Assembly: GCF_021213805.1 (NCBI RefSeq)
Contig: NZ_JAJQJI010000001.1
Location: 62,001-126,000 of the forward strand
From: Mycobacterium sp. MYCO198283
GTDB taxonomy: Bacteria; Actinomycetota; Actinomycetes; Mycobacteriales; Mycobacteriaceae
Direction: 5' to 3'
Length of the DNA: 64,000 nucleotides
The notes beneath the pieces were generated by a model. It did not search any database. It was not told the DNA's origin and saw only the letters and a list, made by a program, of their open reading frames with translations. The position numbers and the translations under genes were made by a program. This document shows, piece by piece, positions 9,282-19,015 of this stretch. Position 1 is the stretch's first letter. Each line of letters begins with the position of its first letter.

Positions 9282-9848
9282 GTGTGGTCGCCGCCGTCGC
9301 TGTGCAGCGCCGCCGTCGTCGCGGCGGCGCTGACGTTGACGACGGCCTGCGGGTCCGGGGACGCGACGGTGGCCAAGACGCCCGAGCCCACCGACCGGCC
9401 CCCGGCGGCGACGTCCGCACCGGCCGCCGCCGCACCGGCGCCGGGACCCAAGCCCACGCCCAAGCCCGCCGACCCGTGCGCGGTGAACCTCGCGGCCCCG
9501 GCGATCGCCAAGGCCGTCTCCGAGCTTCCGCGTGACCCCCGCAGCGGGCAGGGCTGGAACCCCGAGCCGCTGACCGGCAACTACAGCGAGTGCGCGGACC
9601 TGTCGGCGGTGATCGTCAAGGCCAACACCAACGCCCCGAACCCCAGCACCCGGGCGGTGATGTTCAACCGCGGCAAGTACGTCTCGCAGGGGGTGCCGGA
9701 CACGCTGGGCTTCAACGGCATCGACCTGGGCTCGAGCACCGGTGACACCGTCACGCTGACGTATTCCGGCGCGATCCCCGGGCTCGTCAGCACCGTGCGG
9801 TTCCGGTGGAACGGCTCGGGCGTGGAGTTGGTCAGCAACACCGGCTGA
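9282..9848 (+). CDS. lprE: Lipoprotein LprE
   Basis: A 188-residue lipoprotein. The GTG start gives a short signal peptide ending in LTLTTAC|GS with the lipidated Cys at residue 23. A Pro/Lys/Ala-rich linker (PGPKPTPKPADPC) leads into a secreted domain with two Cys, typical of the DUF3558-like mycobacterial lipoproteins (NYSECADLSAVIVKAN). The position next to deaD equals Rv1252c (lprE). Start chosen from the lipobox distance and the -10 at 9268. The molecular role is not known. Confidence 0.82.
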   Translation: MWSPPSLCSAAVVAAALTLTTACGSGDATVAKTPEPTDRPPAATSAPAAAAPAPGPKPTPKPADPCAVNLAAPAIAKAVSELPRDPRSGQGWNPEPLTGNYSECADLSAVIVKANTNAPNPSTRAVMFNRGKYVSQGVPDTLGFNGIDLGSSTGDTVTLTYSGAIPGLVSTVRFRWNGSGVELVSNTG

Positions 9849-9878
9849 GATGTCGGCGCCCTTCTCTACGGTGTAGTC

Positions 9879-12800
9879 GTGTTCCTCGGGGCCGAGGGTG
9901 CGGGCATCCTCTTCAGCGCATCCGATCTCGCGGCGGCCGCGCGCTGCGAGTACGCGCTGCTGCGCGCCACCGACGCCGCGCTCGGCTGGGGGCCGCCGGT
10001 GCAGACCGCCGATGCGCTGCTGGAGCGCACCGCCGCGCTCGGCGACGCTCACGAGCGCCGACGGCTCGACGCGCTGCGCGCGCAATACGGCGACGGCGTG
10101 GTGGTCATCGGCCGACCCGCCTACACCGCCGACGGGCTGGCCGCGGCGGCCGCGCAGACCATGCGGGCGGTCGCCGACCGCGCGCCGGTGATCTACCAGG
10201 CCGCGATGTTCGACGGCCGGTTCCTCGGCTTCGCCGACTTCCTGGTACTCGACCAGGGGCGCTACCGCGTTGCCGACACCAAGCTCGCCCGCTCGGCGAA
10301 GGTGGCGGCGCTGCTGCAGCTGGCCGCGTACGCCGACACGCTGGCGGCGGCCGGGGTGCCCGTCGCCGACGAGGCCGAGCTGATCCTGGGCGACGGCACG
10401 CCGGTGCGCTACCGGCTCGACGAGATCGTGCCGGTGTACCGGCCGCGCCGGGCGGCCCTGCAGGCGCTGCTGGACCGCCACGTCGCCGGCGGTGCCGCGG
10501 TGCGCTGGGAGGACGCCGGCGTGCGCGCGTGCTTTCGCTGCGCCGAATGCGACGTGAAGGTCCGCGAGCACGACGACCTGCTGCTCGTCGCGGGCATGCG
10601 GGTCACGCAGCGCGCCCGGCTGATCGAGGCGGGCATCACCACCGTCGCGGCGCTCGCCGCCTCCGACGGCCCGGTGCCCGAGCTGGCGGCGCGCACGGTC
10701 GCCGGCCTGCGCGAGCAGGCGCGGCTGCAGCTGGCCCCCCGCGAGGACGGCAGGCCGCCGTACCGGGTGGCCGACCCGCAACCGCTCATGGTGTTGCCGG
10801 ACCCGGACCGCGGCGACCTGTTCTTCGACTTCGAGGGCGATCCGCTGTGGACCCCCGACGGCAGCGACTGGGGGTTGGAGTACCTGTGGGGCGTGCTCGA
10901 CATGCACGACGGGTTCACCCCGTTGTGGGCGCACGACCGCGCGGGTGAGCGCGCCGCGCTCGAGGCGTTCCTCGGGCTGGTCCGCACACGGCGCCGCCGG
11001 TACCCGAACATGCACGTCTACCACTACGCGGCCTACGAGAAGTCGACGCTGCTGCGGCTTGCCGGCCGCTACGGCGTCGGCGAGCACGAGGTGGACGAGC
11101 TGCTGCGCAACGGCGTGCTCGTGGACCTGTTTCCGCTGGTGCGCAAGGCCATCCGCGTCGGCACCGAGAACTACAGCATCAAGAGCCTCGAGCCGCTGTA
11201 CATGGGCGCCGAGCTGCGCGTGGGCGAGGTGACCACGGCCGCCGACTCCATCACCGAGTACGCCCGCTACTGCGCGCTGCGCGACGACGGCCACGACGCG
11301 CAGGCCGCCGGCGTGCTCCAGCAGATCGAGGACTACAACCGCTACGACTGCCGGTCCACCCGCCGGCTGCGCGACTGGCTCATGGCCCGCGCCATCGAGT
11401 CGGGCGTGCCGCCCCGGGGGCCGCAGCCGGTCGCCGCGGACACCGCGCCCGCCGTGGCCGACGACGTCGACCGCGCGCTGCGGCGGTTCGCCGGCGACGG
11501 CATCGACGCGCGGTCCCCGCAGCAGCAGGCCGTCGCGATGATCGCCGCCGCCCGCGGCTTCCACCGGCGCGAGGACAAGCCGTTCTGGTGGGCGCACTTC
11601 GACCGCGTGAACAATCCCGTCGACGAATGGGCCGACGACACCGACGTGTTCCTGGCCGAGCGCGCCGAGGTGGTGGAGAACTGGCACCGGCCCCCGAAGG
11701 CCAAGAAGCCGCAGCGCCACGTGCGGCTGACCGGGACCATCGCCGCCGGTGAGCTGTCGAACACCATGTACGCGCTCTACGACCCGCCCGCGCCGGCCGG
11801 CCTCGCCGACGATCCCGACCGCCGGGCGTTCGGTGCGGCCACGGTGATCGGTTGCGACAACCCCGAGGTGCCGACCGCGGTGCTGATCTGCGAGCGCCAA
11901 CCCAAGGACGGCGACGTCTTCGACCAACTGCCGTTCGCGCTGACGCCGGGGCCGCCGGTGAACACCGAGCCGCTGCGCGCCTCGATCGACACCACCGCGG
12001 CGCTGGTGGCGGCGGGCCTGCCGAACCTGCCCGCCGACGCGGTGACCGACATCCTGCTGCGCCGGCCACCGCGCACCGTGAGCGGCGGCCCGCTGCCGCG
12101 CGGCGGGGACCTGACCGCCGACCTGACCGCGGCGCTGCGCGACCTCGACTCCTCCTACGTCGCGGTGCACGGCCCACCGGGCACCGGCAAGACCCACACG
12201 GCCGCGCGGGTCATCGGTGCGCTGGTGGGCGACCATCGATGGCGGATCGGCGTGGTCGCCCAGTCGCACGCCGTCGTCGAGAACCTGTTCCGGGACGTGC
12301 TGGCGGCGGGCGTGGACGGCGCGCAGGTCGCCAAGAAGCCGGGCGGCCGGTGCGACGGCTGGGTGGAGATCCCCAACACGCGCTTCGCCCGCTTCCTCGA
12401 CGAGCGCGCGGCGCAGGGCTGCGTGCTCGGCGGCACGGCGTGGGACTTCGCCAACGACACGAAAGTGCCGCGCGGCAGCCTCGACCTGCTGGTGATCGAG
12501 GAGGCCGGGCAGTACAGCCTCGCCAACACCCTGGCGGTGGCGCCCGCCGCCCGCAACCTGCTGCTGCTCGGCGATCCGCAGCAGTTGCCGCAGGTGATCG
12601 CGGGCACCCACCCCGAACCGGTGCACGTCTCCGCGCTCGGCTGGCTGGTCGACGGCGCCGCCACGCTGCCGCCCGAACTCGGCTACTTCCTCGACCGCTC
12701 GTGGCGCATGCATCCCGCGGTGTGCGCGCCGGTGTCACGGCTCTCCTACGACGGCCGGCTGGGCGCCAACGACGAGGTGAGCGCGGTCCGCCGGCTCGAC

Positions 12801-13295
12801 GGCGTGGCGCCCGGCGTGCGGACCCTCGACGTCGAGCACGTCGGCAACGCGGTCGACAGCCCGCAGGAGGCCGACGCCATCGTCGCCGAGATCGCGACGC
12901 TGCTCGGCCGGCGGTGGACCGACGAAGGCGGCACCCGGCCGCTGGCGCCGGGCGACGTGTTGGTGGTGACGCCGTACAACGCGCAGGTGGTGACGGTGCG
13001 CCGCCGGCTCGACGCCGCCGGCCTGCCCGACGTGCGGGTCGGCACCGTCGACAAGTTCCAGGGGCAGCAGGCGCCGGTGGTCTTCGTGTCCATGACGGCG
13101 TCGTCCATCGGCGACGTGCCGCGCGGCATCGCGTTCCTGCTGAACCGCAACCGGCTGAACGTGGCGGTGAGCCGGGCGAAGTACGCCGCGGTGATCGTGC
13201 GCTCGACGCTGCTCACCGAGTACCTGCCGGCGACCCCGCAGGGGCTGGCGGAGCTCGGGGCGTTCCTCACGCTGTGCGCGGCGGCTCCGCCGTGA
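9879..13295 (+). CDS. Three-module nuclease-helicase (TM0106-family RecB-like nuclease, DEDD-like, SF1 helicase; Rv1251c-like)
   Basis: An 1138-residue protein. The N-terminal RecB/Cas4-like nuclease has GFADFLV, RVADTKLA and QLAAYA, plus Cys23 and the cluster CFRCAEC (about 218-224) that could hold an iron-sulfur cluster. A middle RNase-H-like domain starts with DLFFDFEGDP (about 313) and includes VYHYAAYEK. The C-terminal SF1B helicase has GPPGTGKTHT (about 766), VIEEAGQ, LLLGDPQQLP, GTVDKFQGQQ and NRLNVAVSRAK. It resembles Dna2/Cas4-helicase enzymes, so DNA end processing is likely. TACGGT at 9867-9872 predicts a leaderless transcript from the GTG at 9879. Confidence 0.9.
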   Translation: MFLGAEGAGILFSASDLAAAARCEYALLRATDAALGWGPPVQTADALLERTAALGDAHERRRLDALRAQYGDGVVVIGRPAYTADGLAAAAAQTMRAVADRAPVIYQAAMFDGRFLGFADFLVLDQGRYRVADTKLARSAKVAALLQLAAYADTLAAAGVPVADEAELILGDGTPVRYRLDEIVPVYRPRRAALQALLDRHVAGGAAVRWEDAGVRACFRCAECDVKVREHDDLLLVAGMRVTQRARLIEAGITTVAALAASDGPVPELAARTVAGLREQARLQLAPREDGRPPYRVADPQPLMVLPDPDRGDLFFDFEGDPLWTPDGSDWGLEYLWGVLDMHDGFTPLWAHDRAGERAALEAFLGLVRTRRRRYPNMHVYHYAAYEKSTLLRLAGRYGVGEHEVDELLRNGVLVDLFPLVRKAIRVGTENYSIKSLEPLYMGAELRVGEVTTAADSITEYARYCALRDDGHDAQAAGVLQQIEDYNRYDCRSTRRLRDWLMARAIESGVPPRGPQPVAADTAPAVADDVDRALRRFAGDGIDARSPQQQAVAMIAAARGFHRREDKPFWWAHFDRVNNPVDEWADDTDVFLAERAEVVENWHRPPKAKKPQRHVRLTGTIAAGELSNTMYALYDPPAPAGLADDPDRRAFGAATVIGCDNPEVPTAVLICERQPKDGDVFDQLPFALTPGPPVNTEPLRASIDTTAALVAAGLPNLPADAVTDILLRRPPRTVSGGPLPRGGDLTADLTAALRDLDSSYVAVHGPPGTGKTHTAARVIGALVGDHRWRIGVVAQSHAVVENLFRDVLAAGVDGAQVAKKPGGRCDGWVEIPNTRFARFLDERAAQGCVLGGTAWDFANDTKVPRGSLDLLVIEEAGQYSLANTLAVAPAARNLLLLGDPQQLPQVIAGTHPEPVHVSALGWLVDGAATLPPELGYFLDRSWRMHPAVCAPVSRLSYDGRLGANDEVSAVRRLDGVAPGVRTLDVEHVGNAVDSPQEADAIVAEIATLLGRRWTDEGGTRPLAPGDVLVVTPYNAQVVTVRRRLDAAGLPDVRVGTVDKFQGQQAPVVFVSMTASSIGDVPRGIAFLLNRNRLNVAVSRAKYAAVIVRSTLLTEYLPATPQGLAELGAFLTLCAAAPP

Positions 13296-14638
13296 CGCTC
13301 CTGCGCGCGTTGCGCGGCATCGTCGGGACGACGCACGTCAGCACCGACGCGGAAGTGCTCGCGGGGCGCAGCGTCGACTACACGGGTCGCTATCGCGGGA
13401 AGGCGTCGGCGCTGGTGCGCCCCGGTTCGGCCGCCGAAGCCGCCGAGGTGCTCGCGGCCTGCCGCCGCGCCGGCGCGCACGTCACCGTCCAGGGCGGGCG
13501 GACCTCGCTGGTGGCGGGCACGGTCCCCGAACACGGCGACGTGCTGTTGTCGACCGAACGGCTGACGGCGCTCGGGGACATCGACACCGCGGACCGGCGC
13601 GTCCGCGTCGGCGCCGGCATGTCGCTGGGCGCGGTGCAGCGCGCCGCGGCCGCCGCCGGGCTGGACGTCGGCGTCGACCTGGCCGCCCGCGACACCGCCA
13701 CCGTCGGCGGGATGGCCGCCACCAACGCGGGCGGACTGCGCACCGTGCGGTACGGGAACATGGGCCGTCAGGTGCTCGGCCTGGAGGTCGCCCTGCCCGA
13801 CGGCGCGCTGCTGCGGCGCCACAGCCGGGTCCGGCAGGACAACACCGGCTACGACCTGACGTCGCTGTTCGTCGGCTCCGAGGGCACGCTCGGGGTGATC
13901 TGCACCGTCGACCTGCGGCTGCATCCCGCGCCGCGGCACCGGGTCACCGCCGTCGCCGGCTTCGCCGAACTGTCCGACCTCGTCGCCGCCGGCCGGCTGC
14001 TGCGCGACCTCGACGGCATCGCGGCGTGCGAGCTCGTCGACGCCCGCGGCTGCGCGATCACCGCCGAACGCCTCGGCGTGGCGGCGCCCGTCGACGGCCG
14101 GTGGCTGCTGCTCGTCGAGGTGGTCGGCCACCGCGACCCCACCGACCTGCTGGCCGACGCGCTCGCCGGGCTGTCGCTGGTGGGCGACCCGGCGGTCGGT
14201 GCGGACGCGGCCGCACAGCAGCGGCTGTGGCGGATCCGGGAGGCGCTGACCGAGATTCTCGGCCGGTACGGCCCGCCGCTGAAGTTCGACCTGTCGCTGC
14301 CGCTCGCGGCCGTAGCCGCCTTCGAGGCCGACGCCCGCGACCTCATCGCCGACCATGCCGCCGACGCGATCCCGCTGCTGTTCGGCCACATCGGCGAGGG
14401 CAACCTGCACCTCAACGTGCTGCGCTGCGACGCCGCCGCCGAGCGCGAGCTGGACGCGGCGATGATGGCGCTGATCGCGGCGCACGGCGGCAACGTCAGC
14501 TCCGAGCACGGCGTCGGCACGCGCAAGCGCCGCTATCTGCCGATGTCCCGGGAGCCTGCCGACATCGCCGCGATGCGCGCGCTCAAGAGCGCACTGGACC
14601 CGACCGGCTACCTGAATGCGGCCGTGCTGTTCGACTGA
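13292..14638 (+). CDS. FAD-linked oxidase, D-2-hydroxyglutarate/D-lactate dehydrogenase type
   Basis: A 448-residue flavoprotein whose GTG start overlaps the helicase stop (GTGA). The FAD domain shows GGRTSLVAGTVP, MAATNAGGLRTVRYG and FVGSEGTLGVI. The C-terminal half shows GHIGEGNLHLNV and SEHGVGTRKRRYL, which fits D-2-hydroxyglutarate or D-lactate dehydrogenases better than glycolate oxidase (inference). It is distinct from the other FAD oxidase at 2.1 kb. I do not recall an equivalent at this position in M. tuberculosis. Confidence 0.83.
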   Translation: MTLLRALRGIVGTTHVSTDAEVLAGRSVDYTGRYRGKASALVRPGSAAEAAEVLAACRRAGAHVTVQGGRTSLVAGTVPEHGDVLLSTERLTALGDIDTADRRVRVGAGMSLGAVQRAAAAAGLDVGVDLAARDTATVGGMAATNAGGLRTVRYGNMGRQVLGLEVALPDGALLRRHSRVRQDNTGYDLTSLFVGSEGTLGVICTVDLRLHPAPRHRVTAVAGFAELSDLVAAGRLLRDLDGIAACELVDARGCAITAERLGVAAPVDGRWLLLVEVVGHRDPTDLLADALAGLSLVGDPAVGADAAAQQRLWRIREALTEILGRYGPPLKFDLSLPLAAVAAFEADARDLIADHAADAIPLLFGHIGEGNLHLNVLRCDAAAERELDAAMMALIAAHGGNVSSEHGVGTRKRRYLPMSREPADIAAMRALKSALDPTGYLNAAVLFD

Positions 14639-14650
14639 GCACGCGCCTGC

Positions 14651-16621
14651 CTAGTCGCGTGCCGCGTGCCGGCCGTAGCCCGCGTCGTCGTCGGGGCGGG
14701 CGTGGCGGCCGCCGTGGCGCGGCCGAGGCACCGGCTGCAGCACATCGCCGGCGGGCACGTGCGAACCGTTGCGGCCGTTGCGGTGGGGTGCCGCGTCGTC
14801 GAGGAGTTCTTCGAGCGGGGCGTTGTGCAACAGCTCGTAGCTGTCGTCGGCGCGCGGCCCGAGCTGCACGGGCACCGGCCGGTGGCGGCGGAACTCCACC
14901 CGGGTGCCCAGCGGCTCGGTGTCGTCCTCGACCGGTGGGGCCGGCGGCGGCAGGGCGAGCACCACGTAGTCGTCGTCGTCGAAGTACTGCGGCAGGCGAT
15001 CGGTCCGCGGCTCCGACCCGGTGCCCGGCGCCGGTGGGCGCGCGGGCGGGCGGCGGCGGCCGGCGGCGGGGTTCGCGGGCGCCCGGAACTCCTGCAGCCG
15101 CGGCAGCACGTCGGTGGGCTGAAACGCCCGCAGCACCGGGTTGGCGCGCACGCCGGCCGTTTTCGGCGGCGGCCGGCGGCGGGCGGGCGCCACCGACCCG
15201 ACGAAGAACAGCGCGGCCACCACCCCGGCGAGCGACACCATCGCGGGCAGCAGCGCCGACTGGCTGAAGGCCGTCGCGAACGGGTCGCGCAACACCGGCG
15301 GCAGCTGCGCGAGCTGACCTTCGCCGCCGACGCCCCCGCCGGCGCCGGGGACCTCGGCGGAGATCTGCGCCGTCATGAACGCCGCCATGGCCGCGCTGCC
15401 CAGCACCGAGCCGACCTGCCGGGTGGCGTTGTAGACACCCGAGCCGGCGCCCGCGATCTCCGGCGGCAGGTCCCGTGTGGCCGTCGCCGCCAGCGGCGAC
15501 CAGATGAACGCCATCGCGGCGCCCATCACCGCGAACGGCAGCGCCAGCCGCCAGATCGGCGTGTCGGGGTTCATCTCGACCGACAGCCAGCTGAGCGCGA
15601 CGGCGAGGATCGAGAACCCCGAGCCGATGATCGGCGTCGGGTGCGCGCGGTCGACGATGCGGCCCACGACCGGCGCGAGGACGCCGGTGGCCACCGCCAT
15701 CGGCGCCGTCAGCAGCGCCGAACGGATCGGTGACAGCCCGCACACCGTCTGCGCGTAGAACAGCACCGGGATCACCATGCCGGTGACGACGAACCCGATC
15801 ACCGCGATGCCCACGTTCGACAGCGTGAAGTTGCGGTCGCGGAAGATCCGCAGCGGCACCAGCGGCTCGTGCGGGTTCACCGACTGCCAGTAGACGAACC
15901 CGGCGAAGATCGCCACACCGGCGGCGATGGTCAGCCACACCCACGGCGCCCAGTCGTGCTTCTGGCCCTCCTGCAGGCCGAAGACCAGGCAGAACATCCC
16001 CAGCCCCGACAGCGCCACCCCGATCAGGTCGAAGCGGTGGCGCCGAGTCGGCAGCGCGGGCACCAGCAGGTACGCGGCCACCAGCCCGATCACGCCGATC
16101 GGCACGTTGACGAAGAAGATCCACTGCCAACCCCAGTCGAGCAGCGCGCCGCCGGCCAGCGGCCCGACGAGCGTGGCCACCCCGGCGGTGGCGCCCCAGA
16201 TGCTCATGGCGACGCCGCGCCGGTCCGGCGGGAAGATCCGCGTGATCGTCGAGAGGGTCTGCGGCGTCAGCAGCGCCGCGCCGACGCCCTGCACCACGCG
16301 GGCGGCGATGAGCATGCCGACGCTGTCCGACAGCCCGCACCACAGCGACGACAGCGTGAACACCGCCAGCCCGAGCAGGTACATGTTCTTGACGCCGTAC
16401 TGGTCGCCGAGCCGGCCCGCGAGCAACAGCGGTACGGCGTAGCCGAGCAGGTAGGCGCTGGTGATCCACAGCACGGTGTCGTAGTCGGCGATGCCGAGCG
16501 CGCGCTGCAGGGTGGGGTTCGCCACGGCCACGATCGTCGAGTCGACGAGGATCATGAAGAAGCCGATCAGCATCGCCCAGAGCGCGCGCCAGGGATTGTC
16601 GGGCCTACCGGCCACGCCCAT
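14651..16621 (-). CDS. MFS drug-efflux transporter, DHA2 (EmrB/QacA) type, with long cytosolic tail
   Basis: A 656-residue transporter. About 14 membrane helices fill residues 1-475, with [15 protein letters not shown] in TM1 and [13 protein letters not shown] (motif C) in TM5. Residues 480-656 form a hydrophilic Pro/Arg/Asp-rich tail containing [17 protein letters not shown] and an acidic segment ELLDDAA. It corresponds in position to Rv1250. GAGGTGGGAT lies directly before the ATG. Substrate unknown. Confidence 0.85.
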   Translation of the reverse strand: MGVAGRPDNPWRALWAMLIGFFMILVDSTIVAVANPTLQRALGIADYDTVLWITSAYLLGYAVPLLLAGRLGDQYGVKNMYLLGLAVFTLSSLWCGLSDSVGMLIAARVVQGVGAALLTPQTLSTITRIFPPDRRGVAMSIWGATAGVATLVGPLAGGALLDWGWQWIFFVNVPIGVIGLVAAYLLVPALPTRRHRFDLIGVALSGLGMFCLVFGLQEGQKHDWAPWVWLTIAAGVAIFAGFVYWQSVNPHEPLVPLRIFRDRNFTLSNVGIAVIGFVVTGMVIPVLFYAQTVCGLSPIRSALLTAPMAVATGVLAPVVGRIVDRAHPTPIIGSGFSILAVALSWLSVEMNPDTPIWRLALPFAVMGAAMAFIWSPLAATATRDLPPEIAGAGSGVYNATRQVGSVLGSAAMAAFMTAQISAEVPGAGGGVGGEGQLAQLPPVLRDPFATAFSQSALLPAMVSLAGVVAALFFVGSVAPARRRPPPKTAGVRANPVLRAFQPTDVLPRLQEFRAPANPAAGRRRPPARPPAPGTGSEPRTDRLPQYFDDDDYVVLALPPPAPPVEDDTEPLGTRVEFRRHRPVPVQLGPRADDSYELLHNAPLEELLDDAAPHRNGRNGSHVPAGDVLQPVPRPRHGGRHARPDDDAGYGRHAARD

Positions 16622-16696
16622 ATCCCACCTCGCTTCGCCCGTGCGGCGACGGCGCGCAGCCGCCGCCCGCTGCGCACGCGGGACGCGGGCCGCGAC

Positions 16697-17965
16697 CTAT
16701 CGCAGGTTCACCTTCTCACCTTCGGCGACAGAGTTGCCAGCGCTGACGCCGTCGCGTCGCATCACGGCGACAAAGGCGAGCAACCCGGTCACCGTGGTGG
16801 CGAGCACGACGGCGGCCAGCGCGACCGCGTCATTGCCCAGCACCCCGACCAGCGGCGCGACCGCGGCACCGAGCCCGAACTGCCCGGCGCCGAGCAGTGC
16901 GGCGGCCGTGCCGGCGGCGTCGCCGTGCCGCGACAGCGCCAGCGCGGGCGCGTTCGGGATCACCAGCCCCATCGCGGCCAGCACCACCCAGACGGGAACG
17001 AGGAAGCCCGCGATGCCACCGGTTGCGGTGACCGCCAGCGCAACGAACACGATGCTTCCCACGGCGCCGGCGGCCAGCGCGGTCGCCACGATGCGCTGCG
17101 GGGAGAAGCGGCGCAGCAGCACCACGTTGACCTGGGTGGCCGAGATCACCGCGACCGCGCCCGCGCCGAACACCAGCGCGAACGTCTGCTGGTCGAGGCC
17201 GAAGCGGCCCTGCAGCACGAAGCTGGCGGCGGAGATGTAGGCGAACAGCCCGGCCATCCCCAGCGCACCGACGAGGACCAGCGTGAGGAACTTCGCGTCG
17301 CGCAGCAGCTCGGCGTAGGTCGCGCCGATGGCGCGGACCCGCAGCGGCCGCCGGTGTGCGACGTCCAGCGTCTCCGGCAGTGCGACCGCGGCGACGGCCA
17401 GCAGCGCCGCGGCCAGCACGCCCAGCGCGACGAACACCCAGTGCCAGCTGCCGTGCAGCAGCACCACCGCGCCCAGTGACGGCGCCAGCACCGGCGCCGC
17501 CCCGAGCACGAGCATCAGCCGCGACATCATGGTCGCGGCCTGCGTATCGCGGAACAGGTCGCCGACCACCGCGATGGCGACCACCGTCGCCGCGGCCGCA
17601 CCCATACCCTGCAGCCCGCGGGCGATCCCGAGCAGCGTCACGTTCGTCGCCGCCACGCACAGCAGCGAGGCCGCGATGTGCAGCGCGATCCCGGCCAGCA
17701 GGGGCCGGCGCCGTCCCAGCGAGTCCGACAGCGGTCCCACCACCAACTGGCCGATCGCGAGCCCGGCCAGCGTGCCGGTGAGGGTCAACTGGACGACCGA
17801 CGACGAGACGCGCAGTTCGTCGGCGATCCGCGGCAGGGCGGGCAGGTACATGTCGATGGTGAGCGGACCGAGCGCCACCATCGCTCCGAGCAGCAGGATC
17901 AGCCGGATCCGGCCGGGCACCGCGCGTCGGACGGCTGGGGTGTTCACCGCAGGAGAAAGCGCCAT
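16697..17965 (-). CDS. MFS drug-efflux transporter, Bcr/CflA type
   Basis: A 422-residue protein with 12 predicted helices. LGPLTIDMYLPALPRIADEL in TM1 and GQLVVGPLSDSLGRRRPLL (motif A) are diagnostic of the Bcr/CflA group. The ATG at 17965 gives a normal short N-terminus; longer in-frame starts run through the divergent promoter region and look coincidental. The two adjacent MFS pumps share strand, separated by 75 bases. I do not recall it at this locus in M. tuberculosis, so it may be an addition. Confidence 0.83.
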   Translation of the reverse strand: MALSPAVNTPAVRRAVPGRIRLILLLGAMVALGPLTIDMYLPALPRIADELRVSSSVVQLTLTGTLAGLAIGQLVVGPLSDSLGRRRPLLAGIALHIAASLLCVAATNVTLLGIARGLQGMGAAAATVVAIAVVGDLFRDTQAATMMSRLMLVLGAAPVLAPSLGAVVLLHGSWHWVFVALGVLAAALLAVAAVALPETLDVAHRRPLRVRAIGATYAELLRDAKFLTLVLVGALGMAGLFAYISAASFVLQGRFGLDQQTFALVFGAGAVAVISATQVNVVLLRRFSPQRIVATALAAGAVGSIVFVALAVTATGGIAGFLVPVWVVLAAMGLVIPNAPALALSRHGDAAGTAAALLGAGQFGLGAAVAPLVGVLGNDAVALAAVVLATTVTGLLAFVAVMRRDGVSAGNSVAEGEKVNLR

Positions 17966-18025
17966 GGCAGTGGTTAGCGCAGCTGTGCACCCGATTTGTT
18001 CCCCGAGCGCGCTCCGGCGGTTCGT

Positions 18026-18031
18026 TAGCCT
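18026..18031 (+). promoter_or_regulatory. Putative -10 (TAGCCT) for the Rv1249c-like gene
   Basis: TAGCCT predicts a start near 18038, giving a leader of about 43 bases that contains the GGAAGG ribosome site before the ATG at 18081. Confidence 0.3.
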
Positions 18032-18080
18032 TTGGGTGGGCACCCCCCGAGCACACCCGTTGTCAAACGGAAGGCACCTC

Positions 18081-18833
18081 ATGAACGCCGCTCGTCGACA
18101 CCGACTCGACCGCCGCGAGGACGCGCCGGAACAGGATGCGGGGATGGCCGTGAAGGCGTTGTCCCGGATCCTGGAGCAGGGCACCCGCGTGCAGGCACCG
18201 GCCATCGCGGCCTACGTGGCCCGGCTGCGCCGGGCGGATCCCGCGGCGACGCCCGCCGAGGTCATCGGCCGGCTGGAAAAGCACTACCTGCGGGCGGTCA
18301 CCGCCAGCGGCGCCGCGGTCGGCTCGGCGGCCGCGTTCCCCGGGATCGGCACGATGGTCGCGATGTCGGCGGTGGCCGGCGAGACGCTGGTGTTCCTCGA
18401 AGCGACCGCGGTGTTCGCGCTGGCGGTCGCCGAGGTGCACGGCATCGCGGCGTACGACCGCGAGCGGCGCCGCGCGCTGGTGCTGGCCGCGCTCGTCGGC
18501 GAGGACGGCAGGACGGCCGTGCGCGACCTGCTCGGTCCGGGCCGCACCAAGGGCGGCGCCTGGATCGGCGAGGCCACCGCCTCCCTGCCGCTGCCGGCCA
18601 TGACGCAGCTGAACAACCGGCTCGTGAAGTACTTCGTCAAGCGGTACGCCCTGCGCCGCGGCGCGATGGCGTTCGGCAAGGCGCTGCCGCTGGGGCTGGG
18701 CGCTGTCGTCGGCGGCGGCGGCAACCGGCTGCTCGGCCGGCGGATCATCGAGAACACCCGGCGGGCGTTCGGTCCGCCGCCCGCCCGCTGGCCGGCGGCG
18801 CTGCACGTGCTGCCGCCGGTCGAATCACGCTGA
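18081..18833 (+). CDS. Conserved membrane-associated protein (Rv1249c-like)
   Basis: A 250-residue protein. ACGGAAGGCACCTC precedes the ATG. A Gly/Ala-rich hydrophobic stretch around residues 75-115 (GSAAAFPGIGTMVAMSAVAGETLVF, given in part) and another at 195-215 (LPLGLGAVVGGGG) could insert in membranes, as in EcsC-type proteins. The remainder is basic. It lies just upstream of kgd, as Rv1249c does beside Rv1248c. Function not known. Confidence 0.72.
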   Translation: MNAARRHRLDRREDAPEQDAGMAVKALSRILEQGTRVQAPAIAAYVARLRRADPAATPAEVIGRLEKHYLRAVTASGAAVGSAAAFPGIGTMVAMSAVAGETLVFLEATAVFALAVAEVHGIAAYDRERRRALVLAALVGEDGRTAVRDLLGPGRTKGGAWIGEATASLPLPAMTQLNNRLVKYFVKRYALRRGAMAFGKALPLGLGAVVGGGGNRLLGRRIIENTRRAFGPPPARWPAALHVLPPVESR

Positions 18834-18853
18834 CCCGGTTTGCGGGACAAGCG

Positions 18854-18925
18854 TACTGTTAAGGGTGCGACGGTGTGGTGGGCTCTGCGCGAACAGACAC
18901 TGGGGAGTCGGCTTCGCGTTAGCCT
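18854..18925 (+). promoter_or_regulatory. Candidate kgd promoter region
   Basis: In the 182-base gap before kgd two -10-like elements occur: TACTGT at 18854-18859 and TAGCCT at 18920-18925. Either would leave a leader of about 85-150 bases. No -35 is convincing, so these are positional candidates only. Confidence 0.25.
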
Positions 18926-19015
18926 GTTAGGCGGCGGCAAGCAGGGGTAACCGCTGCCACGCGACATCGTTCGGGGATGGCCGAGGCGACGACAGAATCG
19001 AGGCGAAGAGCGCCC

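Noticed and set aside
9213..12713. Very long open frame on the strand opposite the helicase gene
   Set aside because: Composition-driven antisense frame (Arg/Gly/His-rich, no domains); the plus-strand helicase has full motifs. The same applies to long antisense frames over kgd, the SugABC genes and others.
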